This document shows positions 7,511-15,851 of a stretch of DNA of 64,000 bases, in pieces; position 1 is the stretch's first letter; every line of letters begins with the position of its first letter. Both the position numbers and the translations under genes were made by a program. The DNA is from JABDQZ01 sp050049775 (GTDB taxonomy: Bacteria > Pseudomonadota > Gammaproteobacteria > Chromatiales > Chromatiaceae): assembly GCA_050049775.1 (NCBI GenBank), contig JASFVP010000009.1, positions 1-64,000 of the forward strand, written 5' to 3'. Below the pieces are notes generated by a model that searched no databases, had not been told where the DNA came from, and saw nothing but the letters and a program-made list of their open reading frames with translations.

Positions 7511-8416
7511 TCAATCACAACCCCAGACACACACCCGGTTGCGACCATCCGCCTTGGCATTCAGCAAGGCATGGTCGGCATTCTGGATGGATTCTTCGAT
7601 GCCCTTGTCGAGGCCAACCTGCACCAGGCCAAATGAAGCCGTCACACCAATTTCCTCTCCGGATGGCAATCGGATCTTCAGGTCGGACAGGTCTTCACGC
7701 AATCGGTCAACGGCACTTTTTGCCTCCTCCATGCTGAGGTCCGGCATGCAGCAGAGAAATTCCTCTCCGCCGTAACGAAAAAACGAATCGTACTTGCGCA
7801 GGCTGTCGGTGCAGAAGATGGTGAATTCTTTCAGGACGACATCACCGGCCAGGTGACCGTGGTTGTCGTTGATCGGTTTGAAATGGTCGATATCCAGCAT
7901 ACAGATGTGCAGATCATGGCCTTTGCGAATCGCCCTTTCCTGCTCCTGTACCAGTTTGTAGTACATGGTGTGTCGGTTCCAGGCGCCGGTTAACTCATCT
8001 ACCGCGCAAACCTGATTGAGCAGATCAAACTGCAAATTGCGTACTTCGAGTTTGAACACCAGGGCTTCATTGATGAACTTTTCATACAAGGTCGTTTCGA
8101 TGACTTCGTTCGCCTGTTTTTTCCTCAACAGCTCACGCGCGTGATTGTGCATCTCGAGATGCAGCTCACCGATTTTTTCATACAGGCCGGTGCTACTGAT
8201 TTCGTCCGGCGCCTCGTTATAGAACCACTGGCCGAATTTGCAGTGATGATGTGCATCATCCTGCATATCCTCCTTATTGGCATGTGGTTCACTACAAATC
8301 AGGGATTGATGCAGCGTCTTGAGCCAGTCATCATGGTTGTCGAGCGCCTTGTCGAGCAGGCGCACAATGGCAAACATTTCACTGGTGGAAGGAGTTCTGG
8401 TAAGCGTACTGACCAT
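7511..8416 (-). CDS. dgcZ: CZB-domain diguanylate cyclase (DgcZ-like)
   Basis: 301 residues, close to the 296 of E. coli DgcZ. The N-terminal CZB domain has the zinc ligands in the expected spacing (H28, C59, H86, H90). The C-terminal GGDEF domain begins at DELTGAWNRHT and has an intact active site, YGGEEF, with the metal-binding DIDHFKPIND segment. In the family, zinc binding at the CZB domain inhibits the cyclase, so c-di-GMP output follows free zinc. The protein has no membrane segment. No operon partner is evident. A second protein of the same architecture lies at 31806-32699. Confidence 0.88.
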   Translation of the reverse strand: MVSTLTRTPSTSEMFAIVRLLDKALDNHDDWLKTLHQSLICSEPHANKEDMQDDAHHHCKFGQWFYNEAPDEISSTGLYEKIGELHLEMHNHARELLRKKQANEVIETTLYEKFINEALVFKLEVRNLQFDLLNQVCAVDELTGAWNRHTMYYKLVQEQERAIRKGHDLHICMLDIDHFKPINDNHGHLAGDVVLKEFTIFCTDSLRKYDSFFRYGGEEFLCCMPDLSMEEAKSAVDRLREDLSDLKIRLPSGEEIGVTASFGLVQVGLDKGIEESIQNADHALLNAKADGRNRVCVWGCD

Positions 8417-8619
8417 GATCGATACCTCTTTGGAATTAGTATTATTAGCCCAATTCCTTTTGATGGCATCAACACCGGTAGCATGTAAGTATCAGAGTTT
8501 CATCAGAAAGATCGGATGGTTACAAGGTGTGTCCCTGTGCGCGCAATTATGAATATTCAGCAGGACAATTTCAACGATACGATAATGCTGGAAATTACTC
8601 CTAGATTCTTTTCCGCGGA

Positions 8620-9222
8620 TTACTTGCAGAAACCCTGATTCCTGCAAAGATCAAAAGAAACTTTATCAATACCAAAATTACGAATGAGTTTTAAGGCGCT
8701 TTTTAACCACTGGACTTCGAGCTCCAGTTCATCAGCAAGTCTTTCCAGACCTTCCTCAATGGCATCAATCAGTCCATCAGGAATGTCCGCAACGAGTGCA
8801 GCCGGACCAAGCAGAGCAATAATTGCCGCCTTAATCGTTTGTACACAAGCCTCACACTGAAAGAATGCGACAGGGTCGCGTGGGAGCTGTTTAAGACGAG
8901 TGATCAGCCCTGCAATAACAATGCATGGTGCTGCACCACTTACATTTATTGCCAATCGGGTGGGAAGCATTTCACTGACTGTAATCAGCCCGTGCTGCTC
9001 TCCCTGAAACCTGATGATCTCCTCGCCACCCTCGCCATACAAGGAGACAGCCGCATCCGGCCCAACCAGCGCCCCCGGGGCAGACAAGACGGAAAGAGCC
9101 AGCAGCTGCCCTCGCTCAACTGTAATCGGGTATGAACGCTCAATCGAGCCGCCTTCATTTCTCAAATCGACAGAAAGAAGACCAAACTGATCTGTATGGA
9201 CAGACTCAAGTATTATTGGCAT
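8620..9222 (-). CDS. Unknown protein, co-transcribed with EEP-fold gene
   Basis: 200 residues with no family I recognise. The first 110 residues are mainly beta-prone (LLSVDLRNEGG, ITVERGQLLALSVL). The second half is helical, contains C124, C127, C193 and C198 (CEAC and CRNQGFC), and has a hydrophobic helix around IKAAIIALLGPAALV that may associate with a membrane. A textbook GGAGGTAAC ribosome binding site precedes the ATG. It lies 36 bases downstream of the endonuclease/phosphatase-fold gene on the same strand, so the two are probably one operon. Confidence 0.7.
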   Translation of the reverse strand: MPIILESVHTDQFGLLSVDLRNEGGSIERSYPITVERGQLLALSVLSAPGALVGPDAAVSLYGEGGEEIIRFQGEQHGLITVSEMLPTRLAINVSGAAPCIVIAGLITRLKQLPRDPVAFFQCEACVQTIKAAIIALLGPAALVADIPDGLIDAIEEGLERLADELELEVQWLKSALKLIRNFGIDKVSFDLCRNQGFCK

Positions 9223-9258
9223 GCCAGTTACCTCCCGAAGATATCGTGCTCGACAAGA

Positions 9259-10260
9259 CTAAAGGTTTAAATCCATGGTCACCGGAAAATGATCTGAAGC
9301 ATTGCGCAAATCCTGTTTTAAAGGCTTGGCCTCATCGTTTTCATACGGATTCCAGATTCGATGCGGATTTTTGCCTGACGTTTTCACCCCGCTCGACACC
9401 AGGATATGATCGATGAGCACGTTGATGTCGGTTTCGGTGATGCGATCCTTGAAACGCACCGAGGATGGCGACCAGCCGTAGCGCCCCCATTTCGGCTGAC
9501 CGACATAATTGCGCAGGATGCGGTCCGGCTCGAACAGGTTGCCCATGATGATTTCCACACCGCTGCGACCATAACGCATTTCATATTCATCCATGCCAGG
9601 GCCATCGTTGATGTCACCCATGACGACGATGTCGTATTGTTTGTCGAGCCATTCATCGACGCGTTTGCGTATCCAGCTGCATTCGGCATAGATTTTCAGG
9701 CGGTTGCGGCGCGACTCGCGTTCCAGATGCACCATATCAACGCTACTGAAAACACCCTTGGATTTGGCGTGCGCGACGATGAGGCGAAATTCCCGGCCGG
9801 TGGCCTTGACCACGACCTTCAGCTCCAGCGGCGGACGATAGTGCTTGTAGACTTCCTTGATGTTGTCGTCATCGGTATCAAAATAAAACTCGCCGTTGAA
9901 ACGTGGATTACTTCTCGAACGGCTCGAACCGCCCGGCGCGTGTACTACCGTCAATACAGCCGGGTCATACAACACGGCAATCTCCTGCTCGCCGCCCGAT
10001 ATATAGCCGACTTTCGCCTTGCTGGTGCGCAAGCCGTATTGCGCGGCATAATTTTCCAGTTTGCTGATGGTGGATTGCGAACCCGAGGCAGTGGAATTGG
10101 GTGCTTCGAGGATGCCAATGAGATCGGGATTAAGCTTGTTGAGCACCCGGGTGATCGCCTCAAAACGCTTGACCGCTTCCTGACTGGTCTTCAAGGCATT
10201 GCTACTGGTGAAAAGATGATTGAACCACTCGATGTTGTAGGAACAAAGACGGATAGCCAT
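9259..10260 (-). CDS. Endonuclease/exonuclease/phosphatase family protein
   Basis: 333 residues of the EEP (DNase I-like) fold. The signature residues are in order: SYNIEWF at the start, GILEAPN (metal-binding Glu) near 50, IVAHAKSK near 165, VVMGDINDGPG near 215 and NASDHFPV (catalytic Asp-His) near 322. There is no signal peptide, so it should act in the cytoplasm. Members cleave DNA, RNA, phosphoinositides or other phosphodiesters; the substrate cannot be told from sequence. GGAGG precedes the ATG. The region 10261-10428 holds no gene; its minus strand has only a weak stem near the end of the next gene. Confidence 0.85.
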   Translation of the reverse strand: MAIRLCSYNIEWFNHLFTSSNALKTSQEAVKRFEAITRVLNKLNPDLIGILEAPNSTASGSQSTISKLENYAAQYGLRTSKAKVGYISGGEQEIAVLYDPAVLTVVHAPGGSSRSRSNPRFNGEFYFDTDDDNIKEVYKHYRPPLELKVVVKATGREFRLIVAHAKSKGVFSSVDMVHLERESRRNRLKIYAECSWIRKRVDEWLDKQYDIVVMGDINDGPGMDEYEMRYGRSGVEIIMGNLFEPDRILRNYVGQPKWGRYGWSPSSVRFKDRITETDINVLIDHILVSSGVKTSGKNPHRIWNPYENDEAKPLKQDLRNASDHFPVTMDLNL

Positions 10261-10428
10261 GCTGTACTCCTCCGATGAATAATCGCATGTGTTAAGAGTT
10301 ATGGAAAAAAGTCAGGCACCAGCCGCATTTACTCGTTAGTTATTTAAATAACTGGCGTTCCCTGTACACCAACCAGCCCGGTGACACCAGTCATAATAAC
10401 GGACACACGATCAGTAATTTATTTTTTA

Positions 10429-11304
10429 TTATCGTGACAGTATGGCTACCTGATCTTTATTGAGTATATGTAGACCATGAAGGAATGGCGCACCTGCACC
10501 ATAGTCGGTGCGAATCAAAAAATACTGGTCATCAAGCTCACCCGCCATTCGCCCCCTTAACTCATCCAGAAAACTCCATGCAACAACCTGCTTAGGCTCG
10601 AATTTAACTTTCACTTCTTCAGAGTTGATACTTCCCTCGAGGTCCATTGCCATGACTTTTAGTGAAAGCCTCAAGGCATTTAATGTTTCTCTCCGAACCC
10701 ACTCTGAATCTATCGATGAATTGCCATTCGATAACGTATGCAAATCCATCTGCCAAGGCAAATGCCGCACATATTGCCCCTTCCACCCGTTTCCTTCGCC
10801 GATTTTTTCCTCAACTTTTAGGACTACAGATATTTGTGCAGATGATTCCCGATCCGATTCGAGCAAGACATAAGGTTGCAGAAGATAATGGTGTTCTTTC
10901 GGCAACTCATGGCTTATTGAAGTATTCGAGCCTAATTCTCCGTTGCGATACATTTCAGACAAGATTTCATCAACTTCGTGTTTCACTTCAAGCGTCCTGA
11001 GCACATCCAGAGCCGACACCTTCTCCCGGGTTTCTGTTTTCAGGCTTTCATTCGCAATGATTACACCAAGCGGCCCGAACAGAAGACTAAAACCAGCCGA
11101 TTTGGATGGCTGACGATGCAACACCAGATTTGACCCTTCAGGAACAACTGATCCCAGAGGTAAATTCCAGGTGCTTGGCGCATAATCCTCAGTGTGCAAA
11201 GTGGTTTTATCTCCGTTTACTACGGGACGAACCATGCCGCTGCCGGTACAGCCCGCCAGCATGACAGAGAGAATAAAAATGACAAAAATATGTTGTATTT
11301 TCAT
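10429..11304 (-). CDS. Putative outer-envelope lipoprotein
   Basis: 291 residues starting MKIQHIFVIFILSVMLAGC, a clear lipoprotein signal with the lipobox LAGC (Cys19). I prefer this ATG to a GTG four codons earlier because it gives a normal signal peptide. The mature protein is hydrophilic with mixed alpha/beta propensity, and one hydrophobic segment (FSLLFGPLGVIIAN) near 75. Residue after the Cys is Thr, so retention signals for the inner membrane are absent and outer membrane sorting is expected. I do not recognise a family. It lies 42 bases after the two-membrane-span protein below and may be in its operon. Confidence 0.7.
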   Translation of the reverse strand: MKIQHIFVIFILSVMLAGCTGSGMVRPVVNGDKTTLHTEDYAPSTWNLPLGSVVPEGSNLVLHRQPSKSAGFSLLFGPLGVIIANESLKTETREKVSALDVLRTLEVKHEVDEILSEMYRNGELGSNTSISHELPKEHHYLLQPYVLLESDRESSAQISVVLKVEEKIGEGNGWKGQYVRHLPWQMDLHTLSNGNSSIDSEWVRRETLNALRLSLKVMAMDLEGSINSEEVKVKFEPKQVVAWSFLDELRGRMAGELDDQYFLIRTDYGAGAPFLHGLHILNKDQVAILSR

Positions 11305-11346
11305 AGAGCTGCTCACATTGAGTAAAAGAAGAAATAAGAACCCGGT

Positions 11347-12396
11347 TTATTCATTTTCAAAACCGAACCAGCGTTTGAGTTTGCCCCGGATCAAAAACAG
11401 AACCAGCCCGAACAGCAGCGCCACAAAAGCGCCCCAGAATTCGAGGAATTGTTCCCAGAACACGTTCCAGAGTTGTTTGATCTTGTCGATGACAAAAGCC
11501 TTTTCATCGACTTCCACTTCTACCTTGAGTGCAGCGACAGTCTTGGGCACTGGCGGACCGCTGCAGTCGTCCGAGTCAAACAGATAGACATTGGCGCCCA
11601 CTTCAAAAGTACCGGAGTCTTTTGGCTTCAAACGAAAACGCACTTCCGAGCCGCTGGGATGAATCTTGATGCACTGCCTTTCCGCCGGTTCGACAGTAAA
11701 GCCGGGCGCATCCGCTTCGACCTCGGCCGATTCACCGACAGCCGGTACGGTGGTCTCGTCCTGCACCATGTCCTCCGGTAGCTCGGGGCTTGCATCGGTA
11801 GCGCCGATCCAGACGCGCATTTCCCCGGGCAGTCCCGGTATCTGCATGTGCTCGTCGGCACCAAGCACTACCTTGTATTCATCAAAGCTTTTGGGCTCAG
11901 TGGGGGCCGGTGCCGCAGCCGCGTCAGGCGTTTTGCCAGCTGCTTTATGATTGGTTTTTTTGGCTGCTTTTTTGGTGGTGGCTTTTTTTATTTTCTTGAC
12001 CACATTGCCCGGGAAATTTTTGATCTTGTCCAGGACACTGGCATTATTGTTGTGAGTGATCGTACCCGTGCCGACGCTGGCTGTGGTCGGTTTGACCTTG
12101 ACCGTAGATACGGTTTTCCCGACATTCTTGCTGACCGGCGCTGGCTTCGCTGGTGTGGGAGCAGCCGTTTCCGCAACCGGCTCCGGCGCGGCAACCACCA
12201 CGGCTTCTTCATCAGGCAGATCGGGAGGACGCCCATCAATAGCAGGTTCGACGGCAGTGGACTCTCTGGCCAGTTCTTCTACCATGGCGCCGGTCTGTTG
12301 CCGGACTGTGCTGCCGAACTGCCAGAAAGCCAGCAGCGCTACAAGCACTATTGCGACAATGATGAAAAATGATTTCGCGCCAAAACCTGGCCGCAT
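11347..12396 (-). CDS. Membrane protein with long Ala/Pro/Lys-rich stalk
   Basis: 349 residues. A hydrophobic segment at about 8-28 (FFIIVAIVLVALLAFWQF) is followed by a low-complexity Ala/Pro stretch, a very basic segment (VVKKIKKATTKKAAKKTN), a folded periplasmic-looking domain of about 130 residues (ERQCIKIHPSGSEVRFRLKPK, with a possible C-C pair to DDCSG) and a second membrane segment close to the C terminus (FVALLFGLVLFLIRGKL). I chose the ATG with GGAGCAGG just upstream. No family recognised. The two membrane spans would put the central domain in the periplasm if the N terminus is cytoplasmic. Confidence 0.7.
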   Translation of the reverse strand: MRPGFGAKSFFIIVAIVLVALLAFWQFGSTVRQQTGAMVEELARESTAVEPAIDGRPPDLPDEEAVVVAAPEPVAETAAPTPAKPAPVSKNVGKTVSTVKVKPTTASVGTGTITHNNNASVLDKIKNFPGNVVKKIKKATTKKAAKKTNHKAAGKTPDAAAAPAPTEPKSFDEYKVVLGADEHMQIPGLPGEMRVWIGATDASPELPEDMVQDETTVPAVGESAEVEADAPGFTVEPAERQCIKIHPSGSEVRFRLKPKDSGTFEVGANVYLFDSDDCSGPPVPKTVAALKVEVEVDEKAFVIDKIKQLWNVFWEQFLEFWGAFVALLFGLVLFLIRGKLKRWFGFENE

Positions 12397-12555
12397 GCTC
12401 CTGCTCCCTGGCGAATTTCCGTGAATAGCCGGCAATCAGCTTGTTGCAACGACAATCATCGGTGAATTGTTTTGCACCGATTAACGCGCAAATTCACCCT
12501 GAGATCAAGACACTCCGGAAATTGCTGGTAAGGGGCGGAAGACTGCTTGCAGATT

Positions 12556-13008
12556 CTATTTGGGCGCGACTGACTCGTGAATGATTTTTTCGTCAATGTG
12601 CGTAATGCTACTCAATGCCTGAATCTGGGAGCTGGCGCCCCGGATGATCTCGTCATACATCGACAGGATGCGTGGATCAAAATCAGGAGTTTTTTGCGCC
12701 GTTATTTTGAACAACTGCATCTGGTTGAGGAAATTATTCAGAATGTGGTGTGTGGAAGCCAGCATCGCTTTATAGATTTTGGCTTTTTCGGTTTCCAGCT
12801 TTTGCGCCTTGTTACGTCGGTGCATGTCATAGACAGCGAAAGCCACCAGAGCCACCAGGGGAAGAATCAATTCATCGATCTCGTAATGCTCAAGATCCTC
12901 AAGCAATAAAACAAGGTTTTCGTAAAGCTCCAGATCAAAAGCGACAGTGATCAGGTAGAGGAAAATGGCGCTAGCCACGCCAACAATCGTCCATTTGAAA
13001 TTTTTCAT
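12556..13008 (-). CDS. Small membrane protein with histidine-kinase DHp-like helix
   Basis: 150 residues. Two membrane segments (about 7-24 and 46-62) are followed by a helical cytoplasmic region in which STHHILNNFLNQMQLFK resembles the phosphoacceptor helix of HisKA_2-type kinases (H-x-L-N-N). There is no ATP-binding domain in the gene or directly downstream. GGAGACG precedes the ATG. It could be a phosphotransfer partner or decoy, or simply a membrane protein with a coincidental helix. Confidence 0.6.
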   Translation of the reverse strand: MKNFKWTIVGVASAIFLYLITVAFDLELYENLVLLLEDLEHYEIDELILPLVALVAFAVYDMHRRNKAQKLETEKAKIYKAMLASTHHILNNFLNQMQLFKITAQKTPDFDPRILSMYDEIIRGASSQIQALSSITHIDEKIIHESVAPK

Positions 13009-13201
13009 TTCGTCTCCGCTTGCCTACATCGGGATTCATTACTACTGGTCAGCTTCCATGCCAGAACTGTGGTTTTTTATCGGCCAGACCAGTGACAACT
13101 GAACAAAAATTTTCGACAACTTCCTGGTCTTTTTCTGCAGAAAAACAAAAATCAAAAACTTAGCGGACCCGGCCTGTTATACAACGGATGCAGTGCAAAA
13201 C

Positions 13202-13507
13202 TCAGCGACAGGACAAGGAGCTGAACCAGGCGGCGATGTTCTCAATATCGGTCTCACTGAGATTCTGCGCCATGATCTGCATGGTCGGGTCCGGCCGCAC
13301 CCGGTTTTTGTAAGCCTGCAACGCCAGCACCAGATAGTCGTATTTCTGCCCCGCCAGATTCGGATAATGACCGATGTTGCTGATGCCCCGATCGCCGTGA
13401 CACTCGGTGCAGAGATACGCCTTGCTGCGCCCGGCCTCGAGATCGGCGGCCTGGACATTAGCCAGCATGACACAGCAAGCCAGCACCATCAGATATGCGG
13501 TTTTCAT
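13202..13507 (-). CDS. Small cytochrome c (class I)
   Basis: 101 residues: signal peptide MKTAYLMVLACCVMLANVQA, then a single haem c site CTECH, followed by NIGHYPNLAGQKYDYL and the distal methionine candidates in DPTMQIMAQNL, ending DIENIAAWFSSL. This is the layout of short periplasmic cytochromes of the c553/c4-half type. I started at the Met that begins the signal peptide. The cyn operon terminator lies between this gene and hupE, so it is a separate transcription unit. The electron partner is unknown. Confidence 0.85.
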   Translation of the reverse strand: MKTAYLMVLACCVMLANVQAADLEAGRSKAYLCTECHGDRGISNIGHYPNLAGQKYDYLVLALQAYKNRVRPDPTMQIMAQNLSETDIENIAAWFSSLSCR

Positions 13508-13552
13508 AAAGGCTCCGACCTCGTTGTTGGGCGACAACAGTACCGCAAAAAA

Positions 13553-13576
13553 TGATGGCAGCCAAAGCTGCCATCA
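13553..13576 (-). terminator. Rho-independent terminator of the cyanate operon
   Basis: On the minus strand TGATGGCAGC-TTTG-GCTGCCATCA is followed directly by TTTTTTGC: a perfect 10-base stem with a U run. It lies 29 bases past the hupE-like stop, so hupE is the last gene of the leftward operon. Confidence 0.88.
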
Positions 13577-13604
13577 AACAGGTCGGAGGAGATTACAGAA
13601 AAGA

Positions 13605-14231
13605 TCAGGCCATGTTCATGGCGAGAAATACCGCACCGGTAACGGTCGCCAGCGCAGCGGCGCCGCGGGTGGCGAGCAGCTGCACGCGTTCGGAGCGTGC
13701 CGCGATTTTTTCCATGCCCAGCGTGATGCCGATAACCAGCGCATACTGGATCAGGCTGAAGCCGATCAGGTAAGCCGCCAGCACACCGGTTTCAGCACCG
13801 ACAATCGACTCGCCATAGGCATAACCGTGAAACAGGCCAAAACCGGCCACGCCGATACCCAGCAGTAACACCGGCAGTTGCTTGCGCAGCAATACCAGCG
13901 CGCCGGCGCTCAACACGGAAAACGCGATGATCAGTTCGGCCGCCGGCAGATCCGCCGCGGCCAGATGCAGGCCGGTGCCTGCAATGGTGGCGCCGACAAA
14001 CGCCGCCGGCATCAGGTATTTCGACATACCGGACAAGGCCACCGCCAGCAGGCCGACCATCAACACGAAGGCAAAGTGGTCGATGCCGATGACCGGATGC
14101 GCCAGGCCCGACAGCATGCCCTGCATGAAGGTTTCCGGCGTCTGGCCGTCCATCATGTGATGCGCCTGCGCCGGCAGGCTGGCGGTCAGGGCGGTAACAG
14201 TAAACAGAGAAGATTTGATCAATGATTTCAT
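13605..14231 (-). CDS. HupE/UreJ family membrane protein
   Basis: 208 residues. A cleavable signal-like N terminus ends at AQAHHMMDG, followed by the family motif HPVIGIDHFAFVLMVGLLA and, later, FGLFHGYAYGE; five to six membrane segments follow. HupE/UreJ proteins accompany nickel enzymes (hydrogenase, urease) and are thought to pass nickel. Neither enzyme is in view here; instead the gene is the last of the cyanate operon, before a clear terminator and 47 bases after cynS. The histidines could pass metal, or the protein could handle ammonia or CO2 produced by cyanase. Those roles are inference. Confidence 0.88.
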   Translation of the reverse strand: MKSLIKSSLFTVTALTASLPAQAHHMMDGQTPETFMQGMLSGLAHPVIGIDHFAFVLMVGLLAVALSGMSKYLMPAAFVGATIAGTGLHLAAADLPAAELIIAFSVLSAGALVLLRKQLPVLLLGIGVAGFGLFHGYAYGESIVGAETGVLAAYLIGFSLIQYALVIGITLGMEKIAARSERVQLLATRGAAALATVTGAVFLAMNMA

Positions 14232-14278
14232 AGCGGCTTCCTCAGGGGTTCGGGTAACAAAATAAAAATATAGTCGGC

Positions 14279-14719
14279 TTACCAGCTTTTGTAAGGCAGG
14301 AATTTGCCATTGAGCGTGACGACCACACGATCGCCGGCCGGGTTTTCCTCCTTGTCGATGTTCATGGTGAAATCGATCGCCGACATGATGCCGTCGCCGA
14401 ATTTCTCATGAATCAATTCCTTGATGGTCTCGCCATAGACACCGACGATTTCATACCAGCGATAGATCACCGGGTCGGTCGGCACAATCTGCTCCCATTT
14501 CTTGTTGGGAAACTCCTGTAACGCGACCGAGACATCCGGACCCAGTCCCAGCGCGGCGACCAGTGGATCGGCATTGGCCTTTTCCAGATGATTCATGCCG
14601 AGACAGGCCGACACGACATACTCCGGCGCCAGCCCGGCTGCGGCGGCGATGGCTTCCCAGGTAATCGCCTTGGCTTTTTTGGCTTCCAGTATGGTTTCAC
14701 GCATTTCAGTTTTATTCAT
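14279..14719 (-). CDS. cynS: Cyanase (cyanate hydratase)
   Basis: 146 residues, close to the usual 150-156. Cyanase turns cyanate and bicarbonate into ammonia and CO2 via carbamate, as a cytoplasmic homodecamer. The catalytic triad is present in context: R87 (DPVIYRWYE), E90 and S113 (FGDGIMSAIDF), equal to R96, E99 and S122 of E. coli. The N-terminal helix-turn-helix-like bundle (ITWEAIAAAAGLAPEYV) and the C-terminal LNGKFLPYKSW are also present. It is preceded by transport genes, a CobW GTPase and a WD40 gene on the same strand, which makes cyanate the likely substrate of the transporter. Confidence 0.95.
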   Translation of the reverse strand: MNKTEMRETILEAKKAKAITWEAIAAAAGLAPEYVVSACLGMNHLEKANADPLVAALGLGPDVSVALQEFPNKKWEQIVPTDPVIYRWYEIVGVYGETIKELIHEKFGDGIMSAIDFTMNIDKEENPAGDRVVVTLNGKFLPYKSW

Positions 14720-14744
14720 AGTATGTTTCCTGTGTAGCTACTGA

Positions 14745-15851
14745 TTAATGAGCTGGCGGCGCGGTATTGGCGTGCGCCAGTGAAAAAAGTCGTAAGCTGC
14801 CATCGATATTGCCGACGGCCAGTAACCGGTCTTTGGCATGCCATTGCAATGCAGTCACTTCGCTGCCGAGTTCCATGTCAAACAGGAACTCGCCGCTGCC
14901 CGACCAGAAGCAGACACGCCCGCCTCGGTCGCCGCTGGCCAGCAGGCTGCCGTCGTACGACCAGGCCAGTTGCGTGACCGGCCGGTCGTGCTGACGCAAT
15001 GGCAGCGCCTTGCGCTCGCCGCTGACCGGATGCAGATACCACAGCACCACATCATTGCCGCCGCAACTGGCGATGCAAAGCTGGCGGCTGAGTTTGCCCG
15101 GCCGCCAGGCGAGACAGGCCACCTTGCCCGGATAACCCGACATGCTCAGCTGGCGCGCCTTGCCATGATTGCCTTGCAGGCGTACGTGCATGAAACCGTC
15201 CTGGGTGCCGGCGGCCAGGGCCTTGCCGTCCTGGTTCCAGGCCAAGCTGATGGCTGCCCCCGGGAAATCCAGAACCCTGACCGGCTCCCAGACACCGACA
15301 TTCCACAGATACACGCCTTTGTTCGCACCGCTGGCCAGCCGTTTGCCACTCGGCGCCCAGGCTAGTGCACCGACGCTGCCGGGATGCTCGACACAGTTTT
15401 GCTCGCCGGATTGGATGTCATTGACACACAGACGTTTGCCGGCCGCGCTGGCCAGCAAATAGCCGTCCGGCGACCAATCGAGAAAATCACTCCACTGCGC
15501 ATCCACCAGCAGGGTTTGTTGTAACTCGCCAGTGCCGGCATTACACAGCTGCACAGCGCCATCCTCGCCGGCACTGGCCAGCAATTCACCGTTGGGCTGC
15601 ACCGCGATGCCGGTAATCGCATCCTGGTGCAACTGGCTGCGAAACAACCAGTCGCCATCGTCCTGGCAGGCGATCAGCTGGCCATCAACCGAAGCTGCAT
15701 ACAACAGACGGTTGTCGTTCGACCAGGCCAGGTCGGTCACACTTTCGCCGAGCACCGTGGCCCAGCACAGGGTGGCATTGAGCAGGCCGTGTTTGCTTTC
15801 CGGCAGCATGCCCGCGTCTGCGCTGCGCTGTGTTCCGCTCAGGCCAGACAT
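14745..15851 (-). CDS. WD40-repeat protein of the cyanate operon
   Basis: 368 residues made of about seven WD40-like blades; recurrent units such as VTDLAWSNDNRLLYAASVDG, GIAVQPNGELLASAGEDG and VTQLAWSYDGSLLASGDRGG each end in a W/F-x-G-type strand. No signal peptide, enzyme domain or membrane segment. Its start codon lies inside the end of the CobW-type gene (13-base overlap), so the two are translationally coupled and probably work together. A scaffold for metal insertion or for assembly with the GTPase is plausible, but no WD40 partner is described in the standard cyn operon. Confidence 0.88.
   Translation of the reverse strand: MSGLSGTQRSADAGMLPESKHGLLNATLCWATVLGESVTDLAWSNDNRLLYAASVDGQLIACQDDGDWLFRSQLHQDAITGIAVQPNGELLASAGEDGAVQLCNAGTGELQQTLLVDAQWSDFLDWSPDGYLLASAAGKRLCVNDIQSGEQNCVEHPGSVGALAWAPSGKRLASGANKGVYLWNVGVWEPVRVLDFPGAAISLAWNQDGKALAAGTQDGFMHVRLQGNHGKARQLSMSGYPGKVACLAWRPGKLSRQLCIASCGGNDVVLWYLHPVSGERKALPLRQHDRPVTQLAWSYDGSLLASGDRGGRVCFWSGSGEFLFDMELGSEVTALQWHAKDRLLAVGNIDGSLRLFSLAHANTAPPAH

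Noticed and set aside
9406..10278. 290-residue open frame on the plus strand
   Set aside because: Antisense to the endonuclease/exonuclease/phosphatase gene, which has all catalytic motifs; codon bias explains the open frame.
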